Notes under the pieces: model-generated
The model's input: the letters and a program-made list of their open reading frames with translations, nothing else
Told to the model about the DNA's origin: nothing
The model's database searches: none
Assembly: GCF_902497625.1 (NCBI RefSeq)
Contig: NZ_CABVGX010000032.1
Span: 1 to 64,000, forward strand
From: Pseudomonas fluorescens
Lineage (GTDB): Bacteria > Pseudomonadota > Gammaproteobacteria > Pseudomonadales > Pseudomonadaceae
Direction of reading: 5' to 3'
DNA length: 64,000 nt
Program-made: the position numbers and the translations under genes
In this document: positions 8,544 to 17,362 of the stretch, one piece after another
Layout: each line of letters starts with the position of its first letter
How positions within the stretch are numbered: position 1 is the stretch's first letter

Positions 8544-9664
8544 TGCAATTGGCATTCGTCCTGTACAAATACTTTCCGTTCGGAGGCTTGCAGCGTGATT
8601 TCATGCGCATCGCCCTGGAGTGTCAGCAGCGCGGCCATCAAATTCGTGTCTACACCCTGATCTGGGAAGGTGAGGTGCCGCCCGGTTTCGAAGTGCTTGT
8701 GGCACCGGTCAAAGCCTTCTTCAACCACCGCCGCAACGAAAAACTCAGCAAGTGGATGGCGGCCGATCTGGCCAGGCGCCCGGTGGACCGCTTGATCGGT
8801 TTCAACAAGATGCCCGGCCTCGACGTTTACTACGCCGCCGATGGCTGCTTTGAGGACAAGGCGCAGAACCTGCGCAATTCGCTCTATCGGCGTTGGGGCC
8901 GTTACCGCCATTTCGCCGAGTATGAGCGCGCGGTCTTCGCCAGGGACGCCAGGACCGAAGTGCTGATGATTTCCGAAGTGCAACAGCCATTGTTCATCAA
9001 GCATTACGGCACGCCGCTGGAGCGTTTCCATCTGTTGCCGCCCGGGATCTCCCAGGATCGCCGCGCACCGGCGAATGCCGATGAAATTCGTGCCGATTTC
9101 CGTCGTGAATTCAACCTCAAGGACGATGACCTGCTGCTGGTGCAGATCGGCTCCGGTTTCAAGACCAAGGGCGTCGATCGCAGCCTCAAGGCGCTGGCCG
9201 CATTGCCCGCTGATCTGAAGAAACGCACCCGGCTGTTTGTAATTGGCCAGGATGACCCCAAATTGTTCCAGATGCAGAGCGCGACGTTGGGCCTGGGTGA
9301 CAATGTGACGTTCCTCAAGGGCCGCAGCGACATCCCGCGTTTCCTGCTCGGTGCCGATCTGCTGATTCACCCGGCGTACAACGAAAACACCGGCACCGTT
9401 TTGCTTGAAGCTCTAGTGGCCGGACTGCCGGTGCTGGTCAGTGCGGTCTGCGGTTACGCTCATTACATCGCCGAGGCCGATGCCGGGCTGGTGCTGGATG
9501 AGCCTTTCGATCAGATGCAATTGACGCACTACCTGACCGGCATGTTGAACGACAAAACTGCACGCGCGGCCTGGCGCCGCAACGGTCTGGCCTATGCCGA
9601 CACGGCCGATCTCTACAGCATGCCGCAACACGCGGCCGATGTGATTCTGGCGGAGCACGCTTAA
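8543..9664 (+). CDS. waaG: LPS core glucosyltransferase (GT4 family)
   Basis: WaaG adds the first hexose of the outer core to heptose II. In Pseudomonas the first outer-core sugar is a galactosamine, so the exact substrate here is not certain. The 373-residue protein has the GT-B layout, with the Gly-rich N-terminal acceptor loop (FPFGGLQRDF) and the donor-binding motif ENTGTVLLEALVAGLPVL near residues 278-295. The start overlaps the waaC stop and the stop overlaps the waaP start. Confidence 0.93.
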   Translation: MQLAFVLYKYFPFGGLQRDFMRIALECQQRGHQIRVYTLIWEGEVPPGFEVLVAPVKAFFNHRRNEKLSKWMAADLARRPVDRLIGFNKMPGLDVYYAADGCFEDKAQNLRNSLYRRWGRYRHFAEYERAVFARDARTEVLMISEVQQPLFIKHYGTPLERFHLLPPGISQDRRAPANADEIRADFRREFNLKDDDLLLVQIGSGFKTKGVDRSLKALAALPADLKKRTRLFVIGQDDPKLFQMQSATLGLGDNVTFLKGRSDIPRFLLGADLLIHPAYNENTGTVLLEALVAGLPVLVSAVCGYAHYIAEADAGLVLDEPFDQMQLTHYLTGMLNDKTARAAWRRNGLAYADTADLYSMPQHAADVILAEHA

Positions 9665-10470
9665 TGAAGTTGATGCTGGCTGAACCGTTCAAAAGCCTTT
9701 GGGCCGGACGCGATCCGTTCGCCGAAGTCGAAGGCCTGGAGGGCGAGGTTTACCGGGAACTGGAAGCGCGCCGCACCCTGCGTACTGAAGTGAACGGCGA
9801 TGGTTACTTTGTGAAGATCCACCGCGGCATCGGCTGGGGCGAGATCTTCAAAAACCTGCTGACCGCCAAGTTGCCGGTGCTCGGTGCCGGCCAGGAGTGG
9901 AAAGCGATCCAGCGCCTGCAAGAAGTTGGCGTGCCGAGTATGACGGCGGTCGCTTATGGCGAAAAAGGCAGCAACCCGGCGGACCAGCATTCGTTCATCG
10001 TCACTGAAGAACTGGCGCCAACGGTCAGCCTCGAAGATTTCAGTATCGACTGGGTCAAGAACCCGCCCGAGCCAAAGCTCAAGCGCGCACTGATCGCCGA
10101 AGTGGCGCGCATGACCGGCATGATGCATCGCGCCGGCGTCAACCATCGCGACTGCTACATCTGCCACTTCCTGCTGCACACCGACAAACCGGTGACGGCC
10201 GCCGACTTCAAGCTTTCGGTCATTGACCTGCACCGCGCCCAGACACGCTCGACGATTACCAGGCGCTGGCGCAACAAGGATCTGGCGGCACTGTATTTTT
10301 CGGCGTTGGACATCGGCCTGACCAGACGCGACAAAATGCGTTTTCTCAAAGGTTATTTTCAGCGACCGCTGCGCCAGATTCTGGACGAGGAAGCGCGGTT
10401 GCTCGCCTGGCTCGACGGCAAGGCCAACAAGCTCTACGACCGCAAACAGCGATACGGAGACGCGCTCTGA
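9664..10470 (+). CDS. waaP: LPS core heptose (I) kinase
   Basis: WaaP phosphorylates heptose I of the inner core, a modification important for outer-membrane integrity in Pseudomonas. The 268-residue protein has the eukaryotic-kinase-like fold of the family. Lys51 lies in YFVKIH, and the catalytic loop HRDCYICHFLL has Asp163; a downstream VIDLH supplies the metal-binding Asp. It overlaps its neighbours by 1 nt on both sides (TAATG, TGATG) and is followed by three more kinase-fold genes. Confidence 0.95.
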   Translation: MKLMLAEPFKSLWAGRDPFAEVEGLEGEVYRELEARRTLRTEVNGDGYFVKIHRGIGWGEIFKNLLTAKLPVLGAGQEWKAIQRLQEVGVPSMTAVAYGEKGSNPADQHSFIVTEELAPTVSLEDFSIDWVKNPPEPKLKRALIAEVARMTGMMHRAGVNHRDCYICHFLLHTDKPVTAADFKLSVIDLHRAQTRSTITRRWRNKDLAALYFSALDIGLTRRDKMRFLKGYFQRPLRQILDEEARLLAWLDGKANKLYDRKQRYGDAL

Positions 10471-11204
10471 TGTCGGGCTGGAAACTGGAGCCGGCCTACG
10501 ACCATCTGGCTGAAGATTTCGGTAGCCTGGACGCGGTGTTTGCCCTGCAGGGCGAGCGTTTGACGTGGGACCCTTTGTCAGAGGTCATTCGTGTCGAGCG
10601 CAACGGCGTCAACTTTTACGTCAAACGCTACGTCGGCGCCGGTAAAGGCCTGCGCCGCTATCTGGGCAAGCCGCGGGTCAAGGCCGAATGGCAGAACCTC
10701 AAGCGTTTCGCCAAGTGGGGAATCCCGACCGCCGAAGTGATCGCCTGGGGCCTGGAGCGTCGGGGTGCTGCCTATGATCGTGGGGCGTTGATCACCCGGG
10801 AACTGCCGCACACAGAAGACCTGTCCGCGCTGGCCGACCGGCATGACCCGAAGCTTGCGGATCGCGCCTGGGTCGATACCGTCAGTCGGCAGCTGGCCGG
10901 TTACACCCGGACCATGCACGACCATCGTTTCACCCACAACGATTTGAAGTGGCGCAACCTCTTGATCGACGATCAGGCGCGGCTGTTCCTGATCGACTGC
11001 CCGAATGGCGATTTCTGGCGCGGGTTCTGGCTCCGGTACCGCATCACCAAAGATCTGGCGTGCCTGGACAAGGTCGCCAAATATCAACTGTCGGCTACCC
11101 AGCGCCTGCGCTTTTACCTGCAATACAGCCAGCGACCACGGCTCGATGCCGCCGATAAAAAGCGGATCCGGCACGTGGTGAGATTTTTTGAGGGGCGCGA
11201 ATGA
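10470..11204 (+). CDS. InaA/WaaP-family LPS kinase-like protein (PA5008 type)
   Basis: A second kinase-fold protein of the LPS core cluster, 244 residues. Lys52 is in FYVKRY, the catalytic loop HNDLKWRNLL covers residues 156-165 with Asp158 and Asn163, and the metal-binding Asp176 is in FLIDCPNG. All catalytic positions are intact, so activity on a core sugar (a second or third phosphate) is plausible, but the substrate is inferred from position. It overlaps waaP by 1 nt and the next gene by 4 nt (ATGA). Confidence 0.88.
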   Translation: MSGWKLEPAYDHLAEDFGSLDAVFALQGERLTWDPLSEVIRVERNGVNFYVKRYVGAGKGLRRYLGKPRVKAEWQNLKRFAKWGIPTAEVIAWGLERRGAAYDRGALITRELPHTEDLSALADRHDPKLADRAWVDTVSRQLAGYTRTMHDHRFTHNDLKWRNLLIDDQARLFLIDCPNGDFWRGFWLRYRITKDLACLDKVAKYQLSATQRLRFYLQYSQRPRLDAADKKRIRHVVRFFEGRE

Positions 11205-11953
11205 CTGATTTTCTGGCGGCTGAAGAACGTGCGCTACTGGAGCGTCACGGCCTCGGCACCTTTGACGCGCTGTGGGCCAAAGAGCTCGACGCCGTCGATG
11301 AGCCCAACACGTTGCACGATGGCTGGAGCAGTGTGTTTCGGCTGGACCTGGAAGGGCGTGGTTTTTACCTCAAGCGCCAAAGCAACTATCAGATGTACAC
11401 CCTGCACGCACCGTTCGGCGAGCCGAGTTTCGCTCGCGAATTTCGCAATATCACGCGCTATGAAAAGCTCGGTATTCCAGCGCTTAAGGCGGTGTTCTTC
11501 GGCCAGCGCAAGGTCGCTGGCGAAGTGCGCGCCCTGCTGCTGACGCGCGCGCTGGACGGTTGGGATGACCTCGATTCATTGTTGCAATGCTGGTCGGATC
11601 TTAGTGCGGCGCAGCATTCGGCCATTCTGCAGGCCTGTGGGCAACTGGCCCGACGTCTGCACGCAGCGCGTCAGGTGCATGGCTGCTTCTATCCCAAACA
11701 TATTTTTCTTCAGGCGAGCGGCGATGGCTACATTGCGCAATTGATCGACCTGGAAAAAACCCGGCCGCTGCTGTTCGGCCAGCGTGATCGGGTCAAGGAT
11801 CTCGAACCGCTGACGCGCCGGGCGAAGGTGTGGAGCGAGGCGCAATTGCGTGAGTTGCTTGGCGCCTATCTGGACCAGCCGCAGAACAGTTCGCTGGTCG
11901 ATAGCTGGCTGTCGCGTCTGACCGAGCGTCGCAGTTACAAGGGAGCCCGCTGA
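11201..11953 (+). CDS. InaA-family kinase-like protein with altered catalytic loop (PA5007 type)
   Basis: Third kinase-fold protein, 250 residues. A Lys in FYLKRQ (Lys59) and a metal-binding Asp in LIDLEKT (Asp183) are present. The catalytic loop reads HGCFYPKHIF (160-169), with no Asp at the HGD/HND position and His where Asn is expected. This may be a pseudokinase or a family-specific variant. The unbroken overlapping operon context argues that the gene is functional. Substrate unknown. Confidence 0.86.
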   Translation: MTDFLAAEERALLERHGLGTFDALWAKELDAVDEPNTLHDGWSSVFRLDLEGRGFYLKRQSNYQMYTLHAPFGEPSFAREFRNITRYEKLGIPALKAVFFGQRKVAGEVRALLLTRALDGWDDLDSLLQCWSDLSAAQHSAILQACGQLARRLHAARQVHGCFYPKHIFLQASGDGYIAQLIDLEKTRPLLFGQRDRVKDLEPLTRRAKVWSEAQLRELLGAYLDQPQNSSLVDSWLSRLTERRSYKGAR

Positions 11954-13404
11954 TGCGTTTGTCCGAACTGAAAGGCGCAGGCCGCGATCCTGGCCTGCCA
12001 CTGAGTATTTCCCTGGCCGATGCGGCGGGGCCTGCCGAACTGCAGCTGTTGAGCCTGTTGCGCGTGTTGCCAGGGCAGCGCTATGTCGGTGCCGGCGTCT
12101 GGCGCGGCCGGCCGGTGCTGGCCAAGCTGCTGGTGGGCAGCAAGTCGGCTCGGCATTTTCAGCGTGAACTGACCGGCGTGCGCCTGCTCGCTGCGCAGGG
12201 GCTGACCACGCCGCAGTTACTAGCCGACGGCCTGAAGGAAGGCGAGGGCGGCTGGCTGTTGTTCGATTTTCTTGAAGGCGCCGAGAGCCTTGGCGATGCC
12301 TGGCAGCATGTCGAGCATTTGCCGATGCTCGCCGATGAGCAATCGGCGGTGCTGGCTGATGCGCTGGGGGCAATCGGCCAATTGCACCGCAAAGGGTTGT
12401 GGCAGGAGGACCTGCACCTGGACAACCTGCTGCGCCAGCGTGGCCGCCTGTACCTGATCGATGGCGCTGGTATTTGCACCGAAACCCCGGGTCAACCGTT
12501 GTCGAGGCAGAAAGTCCTGGAAAACCTCGGGGTCTTTTTCGCCCAGTTGCCTAAATCGCTCGAACCTTTTGCTGAAGAACTGTTGGTGTATTACCTGCTG
12601 AGCAATGGCGAACACGCCTTGCCGATGGAGGCATTACAGAAACAGATCGACAAAGTCCGTACCTGGCGCCTCAAGGATTTTCTGATCAAGGTCGGTCGCG
12701 AATGTACGCTGTTCAGTGTGCAGCGCGGACCCTTCGCTTTGCGCGCGATGCGTCGCGAGGAAGCGCCGGCAATGCTGTCGGTGCTGGAGCAGGCCGACGA
12801 ATTGCTTGATCGTGGCCACCTGTACAAAACCGGCGGTGCCGCCAGTGTCGGCAAAGTCGAGGTGGGCGGGCGCACGCTTGTGATCAAACGCTACAACATC
12901 AAAGGATTCGCTCACTGGCTCAAACGCTTCTGGCGCCCGAGCCGTGCCTGGCATTCCTGGCGCGAAGGCAATCGCCTGGCGTTTCTCGGCATCGCTACGC
13001 CAAAACCGCTGGCCGTGCTGGAAAAACGCTTTCTGTGGCTGCGCAGTCAGGCTTATCTGGTGACCGAGTATTTACCGGGGCCGGACATCATCGAGCGCTT
13101 CGCGCCGTATGTGGAGAGCGGCGAGGCGCCGGAGTCCGAGCTGGTCGCTCTGGATCATCTGTTTGCCGAGCTGATAAGCGAGCGGATCAGCCACGGCGAT
13201 TTCAAGGGGCATAACCTGTTCTGGCAGGAGGGTCGCTGGGCACTGATTGATCTGGATTCGATGCGTCAGCACGGTTCTGTCGGCAGTTTTGCTCCGGCCT
13301 ATGCGCGAGATCGCGCGCGATTCATGCGTAACTGGCCACGAGACAGTGCGTTGTATCAGCTGATAGATCAGCGGTTGCCCCGCGATATTGCCAGCGCAGG
13401 CTGA
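11953..13404 (+). CDS. Double-domain LPS kinase-like protein (PA5006 type)
   Basis: 483 residues with two kinase-like lobes in tandem. The first has the catalytic loop QEDLHLDNLL (Asp153, Asn158) and Asp170 in YLIDG. The second has a Lys in LVIKRY (Lys312), the loop SHGDFKGHNLF (Asp416, Asn421) and Asp433 in LIDLD. Both look catalytically complete. It is last in the kinase run and overlaps the previous stop by 1 nt. Role in core phosphorylation is inferred from position and family. Confidence 0.88.
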   Translation: MRLSELKGAGRDPGLPLSISLADAAGPAELQLLSLLRVLPGQRYVGAGVWRGRPVLAKLLVGSKSARHFQRELTGVRLLAAQGLTTPQLLADGLKEGEGGWLLFDFLEGAESLGDAWQHVEHLPMLADEQSAVLADALGAIGQLHRKGLWQEDLHLDNLLRQRGRLYLIDGAGICTETPGQPLSRQKVLENLGVFFAQLPKSLEPFAEELLVYYLLSNGEHALPMEALQKQIDKVRTWRLKDFLIKVGRECTLFSVQRGPFALRAMRREEAPAMLSVLEQADELLDRGHLYKTGGAASVGKVEVGGRTLVIKRYNIKGFAHWLKRFWRPSRAWHSWREGNRLAFLGIATPKPLAVLEKRFLWLRSQAYLVTEYLPGPDIIERFAPYVESGEAPESELVALDHLFAELISERISHGDFKGHNLFWQEGRWALIDLDSMRQHGSVGSFAPAYARDRARFMRNWPRDSALYQLIDQRLPRDIASAG

Positions 13405-13594
13405 ATGGCCATCGCTTCGTGCAGTTGGCGGCATGACAACAAATGACATCTATTGAGCGCTTATAACCTAGGGTCATTTTAGCCCCTATTAAGCTATAAT
13501 CCCGCCCTTTAGCTGCCAGTCGCCCCTTCGCGAAGGCACATTAATTTTTTGAGGCGCGTTGCGCCTGTATGCAGACTTAAGAGGCTAGACCCCT
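13405..13594 (+). promoter_or_regulatory. Intergenic region with likely promoter for the second LPS sub-operon
   Basis: The only substantial gap in the plus-strand cluster before 21773. It contains a consensus -10 box TATAAT at 13495-13500 in an AT-rich stretch. No good -35 box is found at 17 bp (TCATTT at best), so an activator or an extended element may be needed. An AGAGGC ribosome site precedes the GTG start at 13595. Confidence 0.45.
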
Positions 13595-15352
13595 GTGGCA
13601 TTGACGATTCTTGGCCTGTCCGGCGCCCTTAGCCATGATCCTTCAGCAGCGTTGTACATCGACGGCAAGCTGGTCGCTGCAGCTGAAGAAGAGCGTTTCG
13701 TGCGCGATAAACATGCAAAGAACCGCATGCCATACGAATCAGCGAAGTTCTGCCTTGAGCAGGCCGGCATCAAACCGTCGGATGTGGACGTGGTGGCGAT
13801 TCCGTTCGCACCGATCAGTCTGTTCGGCAAGGCGCGCTGGCACTATGCGAAGCGTTACTGGTATGCCCCGGACCGCGCGCTCGACGCGATCCTGATGGGC
13901 AACCGCCGCTACAAGCGCTATCGCAACAAGATCGTCTGGTGCCTCGAGCAACTGGGCTTCGATCCGAAGAAAATCAAGATCGAGCCGGTCGAACACCACC
14001 TGGCCCACGCTTCCAGCGCTTACCACTGCTCAGGTTTCAAGGAAAAAACCGCAATCCTGGGGATCGACGGCAAAGGTGAGTACGCCACGACGTTCTTCGG
14101 TTACGGCGAAAACGGCAAGATTCACAAGATCAAGGAATTCTTCGATCCGGATTCCCTTGGCGGCCTCTACGGCGCGATCACCGAGTTCCTCGGTTTCGAG
14201 ATGCTCGACGGCGAGTTCAAGGTCATGGGCATGGCGCCGTACGGCGATGCTGGCAAATATGATTTCTCGCGCCTGGCCTCGTTTGAAAACGGCGAACTGG
14301 TGATCAACACCGACTACGCCAACGTGATCGGCCTGCGTCGCTATAAAGAGAAGGGCAAGGGTTTTTACTTCTCGCCGAAACTGATCGAGTGGCTGGGGCC
14401 AAAGCGCGAAGGCGACATCGCCGACGAGCCGTACATCCATTACGCCGCAAGCATGCAAGCGCTGTTCGAGAAACTGGCGTTGCAGATGATCGACCATTAT
14501 CTGGGCGACGTGCTCAAGGAAACCGGCAAGCTCGCCTTCGCTGGCGGCTGCGCGCTGAACGTCAAGCTGAACCAGAAAATCATCGCCCGTGATGACGTCA
14601 AGGAGTTGTTCGTTCAGCCTGCCTCCGGCGACGCCGGCACGGCAGTCGGAGCGGCAGCTTACGTGTCTCACGCCCGTGGCGTGCCGGTCGAGAAGATGGA
14701 ACACGTCTACCTCGGCCCCTCGTACAGCAACGAAGACGTACTCGCCGCTTGCGCTCGCCACCCGAGCAAACCTGTCTGGCGCAAGCTTGAGAACATGCCG
14801 GAAAACATCGCAAAAATCATGGTCGATGGCAACCCGGTCGCGTGGTTCCAGGGGCGCATGGAGTTTGGCCCGCGTGCGTTGGGCGGTCGTTCGATCATCG
14901 GTTGCCCGAGTGCAACCGGCGTTGCCGACCGCATTAACCACCAGATCAAGTTCCGCGAGCGTTGGAGGCCTTTCTGCCCGTCGATGCTCGACACCGTTGC
15001 TCCGCAGATGATCAAGATCGATCATCCGGCGCCCTTCATGACCTTTACCTTCGAAGTGGCTGAAGAGTGGAAGACCCGCGTGCCGGAAGTCGTTCACGAA
15101 GACGGCACTTCCCGGGCGCAGGTGCTCAAGCGCGAATACAACCCGCGCTACTACGACATGATGAAGGCGCTCGAAGTACTGACCGGCAACGGAGTGTCGC
15201 TTAACACTTCGCTGAACCGTCGTGGCGAGCCCATGATCTGTTCACCGACCGATGCCCTGAACATGTTCTTCGGATCCGACCTACAGTATCTGATTATGGA
15301 AGACATTCTGGTGGTCAAAGAGGGCGCAGACGCATATGACACGCTCGGCTGA
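13595..15352 (+). CDS. Carbamoyltransferase, NodU/TobZ family (LPS core)
   Basis: 585 residues with the NodU/CmcH/TobZ architecture. An N-terminal Kae1-like domain makes the carbamoyl-adenylate (metal-binding HHLAHA at about 133-138) and a C-terminal domain transfers carbamoyl. In Pseudomonas the orthologue (PA5005) carbamoylates the core heptose; that assignment comes from family knowledge and position. The start is GTG, with intact NodU-type motifs throughout (LGIDGKGE, FAGGCALNVKLN, QGRMEFGPRALG). The C-terminal coding end overlaps the next gene by 17 nt. Confidence 0.93.
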   Translation: MALTILGLSGALSHDPSAALYIDGKLVAAAEEERFVRDKHAKNRMPYESAKFCLEQAGIKPSDVDVVAIPFAPISLFGKARWHYAKRYWYAPDRALDAILMGNRRYKRYRNKIVWCLEQLGFDPKKIKIEPVEHHLAHASSAYHCSGFKEKTAILGIDGKGEYATTFFGYGENGKIHKIKEFFDPDSLGGLYGAITEFLGFEMLDGEFKVMGMAPYGDAGKYDFSRLASFENGELVINTDYANVIGLRRYKEKGKGFYFSPKLIEWLGPKREGDIADEPYIHYAASMQALFEKLALQMIDHYLGDVLKETGKLAFAGGCALNVKLNQKIIARDDVKELFVQPASGDAGTAVGAAAYVSHARGVPVEKMEHVYLGPSYSNEDVLAACARHPSKPVWRKLENMPENIAKIMVDGNPVAWFQGRMEFGPRALGGRSIIGCPSATGVADRINHQIKFRERWRPFCPSMLDTVAPQMIKIDHPAPFMTFTFEVAEEWKTRVPEVVHEDGTSRAQVLKREYNPRYYDMMKALEVLTGNGVSLNTSLNRRGEPMICSPTDALNMFFGSDLQYLIMEDILVVKEGADAYDTLG

Positions 15353-16466
15353 ACGCCATGTGCTGCAGTTCTGTCACGGCTATGACGGGCCGTTTCTGGA
15401 CTGCGCGCGGCAGTACGCCAGCCTGTTCGCGGGGACCGGCTATCGCGTGACCACGGTGTTTCTGACCGGGGCCGCCGATGCCGAGGTCGCCGCAGCGTGC
15501 GCCTCTGACGAAGTGCTGTTCATGGAATACAGCTCCAAGGCCATTCGTGGCCTTAAGCTGGGCGCCATCATCGACTTGCGCAAGATCGTCGCTTCGCGCA
15601 ATTTCAGTTTTTGCATCGCCCATCGTTTCAAGCCGATCTACATCGCCTTGCTCGGTACTTCGTTGCCGGTGATTGGAGTGCATCACGCCTTTGACGATTA
15701 CAAGCGCAGCACTCGCAAGCTGTTCGCCAACGCATTCCGCAAACGATTGAGCCTGCTCGGCGTTTCCGACGCCGTGCGCGACGACCTGCGCAGTTGCCTG
15801 ACGCAATGGCCAGCGGAGCGCATTCAGTCGCTGCACAACCGCGTCGATGTGCAGGCCTTGCGTGATAGCCAGGTTTCACCCCGCGAAGCTCGGGAAGCGT
15901 TGGGCCTGTCGATGGATGCATGGGTCATCGGCAACGTCGGGCGCCTGCATCCTGACAAGGATCAGGCGACGTTGCTGCAGGGCTTTGCCGCTGCGTCAGC
16001 CCATCTGCCAACGAACAGCCAGTTGGTGATTCTCGGCATCGGCAAGCTTGAATCGGACCTCAAGGCGCAGGCTCGCGAGCTTGGCATTGGCGACCGGGTA
16101 TTTTTCCTCGGCCAGGTGCCGGAGGCTCGACGGTATTTCCGCGCATTCGATGTCTTTGCCTTGAGCTCCAATCGTGAACCGTTCGGCATGGTGCTGCTGG
16201 AAGCCATGGCGGCCGGCTTGCCCATCATCGCTACCGCCTGTGGCGGGGGGCGTGAAGTGGTTGAGGGTGTCGGAATACTCTTCCCCCTTGGCGATGTCGA
16301 GCACTTGGCACAAGGGCTGCAACATCTGGCGGCGATGGATGAAACACAGCGTGATCAGTGCGCCGAACTGATGCTTGACCGCTTGCATGAGCGCTTTTCC
16401 GATCAGGCCGTACGCGATGCGTTCTGGCGCTTGCCACAGGTTACCGACATGGCGTCGCGGAGTTGA
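15336..16466 (+). CDS. Glycosyltransferase family 4 (LPS core, PA5004 type)
   Basis: 376-residue GT-B glycosyltransferase. The C-terminal half has the GT4 features GNVGRLHPDKDQ, the donor loop and the E-x7-E signature in SNREPFGMVLLEAMAAG. It starts inside the end of the carbamoyltransferase gene and overlaps the next start by 4 nt, so it belongs to the same transcript. It probably adds an outer-core sugar; donor and acceptor cannot be read from sequence. Confidence 0.9.
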   Translation: MTRSAERHVLQFCHGYDGPFLDCARQYASLFAGTGYRVTTVFLTGAADAEVAAACASDEVLFMEYSSKAIRGLKLGAIIDLRKIVASRNFSFCIAHRFKPIYIALLGTSLPVIGVHHAFDDYKRSTRKLFANAFRKRLSLLGVSDAVRDDLRSCLTQWPAERIQSLHNRVDVQALRDSQVSPREAREALGLSMDAWVIGNVGRLHPDKDQATLLQGFAAASAHLPTNSQLVILGIGKLESDLKAQARELGIGDRVFFLGQVPEARRYFRAFDVFALSSNREPFGMVLLEAMAAGLPIIATACGGGREVVEGVGILFPLGDVEHLAQGLQHLAAMDETQRDQCAELMLDRLHERFSDQAVRDAFWRLPQVTDMASRS

Positions 16467-17362
16467 TGCTCAACCGATTTCAATCTTGGCGCGAACGTGG
16501 CTGGACGGTGGTCGACGCTGCTACCTATGCCGAGGCCTGGCATCTATACGGCGGCAGCGTCGCGACCCATCCTCTGGTTATTGAGCGGTTGGCCCAACTG
16601 GCTGACATCCCGGTGCGTTACCTGGCCTGGATGGAGGATGCACAGATGAGAGCGGCGATCCCCACCTGGGGGCGTGATCTTGCGTTGTCCAAAGACGTGC
16701 TGAAACGCAGTGGCAAAAAAGGGCTGTTCGACCTTGGCAATGCCGAGATCATTTTGCCCGCCGCCGCCGATGCCAGCGCGCCTCTGCGTCATCGTGGCCG
16801 ATACCTGTCAGCGCTCAATGAAGGCCGTTTCTCCGGCCTGCGCCTGCAGACCGAGCAACTGGCCATGGCCCGCACGCCTGAAGAACTGTCGAAGAAATTT
16901 CGTTACAACCAGCGCCGCGAATTGCGCTTGCTGGAAGAGGCGGGCGGCGTGGTCCGCCCGGTCAGTGAGTTTTCCAGTGACGAACTGGCAGCCATCTATT
17001 GCGATCTGTTCCAGCGTCGCTGGGGCTTCGCCGCGACCGGTGCGGCGCGCATGGGCGAAGTCATCGGGCTGTTGCGTGAGCTGTTGATCGGCTCGGTCAT
17101 TTTTCTTAACGATGCGCCCATCGCGATTCAGTTGGTGTATCGCGTCGAGGCGCCAGAGTGGATCAGTGTCGAATACATCAATGGCGGCGTAGACCCTGAA
17201 ACCCGCGAGTTCAGCCCCGGCAGTGTGTTGAGTTTCATTAACACGCAAAGTGCCTGGGAGCACGCGCGGGCGTTGGACAAACCATTGCGCTTTTCTTTCG
17301 GGCGCGCCGACCGTGAATATAAGGACCGCTGGTGCAACCCGGTGCCAGTCTTCACCGTATGA
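16463..17362 (+). CDS. Mig-14-like GNAT-fold protein (antimicrobial peptide tolerance)
   Basis: 299 residues resembling Mig-14 (PA5003 type), an inner-membrane-associated protein linked to polymyxin and antimicrobial peptide tolerance in Salmonella and Pseudomonas. The central part has the FemAB/GNAT-like stretch KKFRYNQRRELRLLEEAGG followed by an acyl-transferase-like fold (LVYRVEAPEWISVEYINGG). Position inside the LPS core operon fits a role in surface modification. Its chemical reaction is unknown. It overlaps both neighbours by 4 nt. Confidence 0.82.
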   Translation: MMLNRFQSWRERGWTVVDAATYAEAWHLYGGSVATHPLVIERLAQLADIPVRYLAWMEDAQMRAAIPTWGRDLALSKDVLKRSGKKGLFDLGNAEIILPAAADASAPLRHRGRYLSALNEGRFSGLRLQTEQLAMARTPEELSKKFRYNQRRELRLLEEAGGVVRPVSEFSSDELAAIYCDLFQRRWGFAATGAARMGEVIGLLRELLIGSVIFLNDAPIAIQLVYRVEAPEWISVEYINGGVDPETREFSPGSVLSFINTQSAWEHARALDKPLRFSFGRADREYKDRWCNPVPVFTV

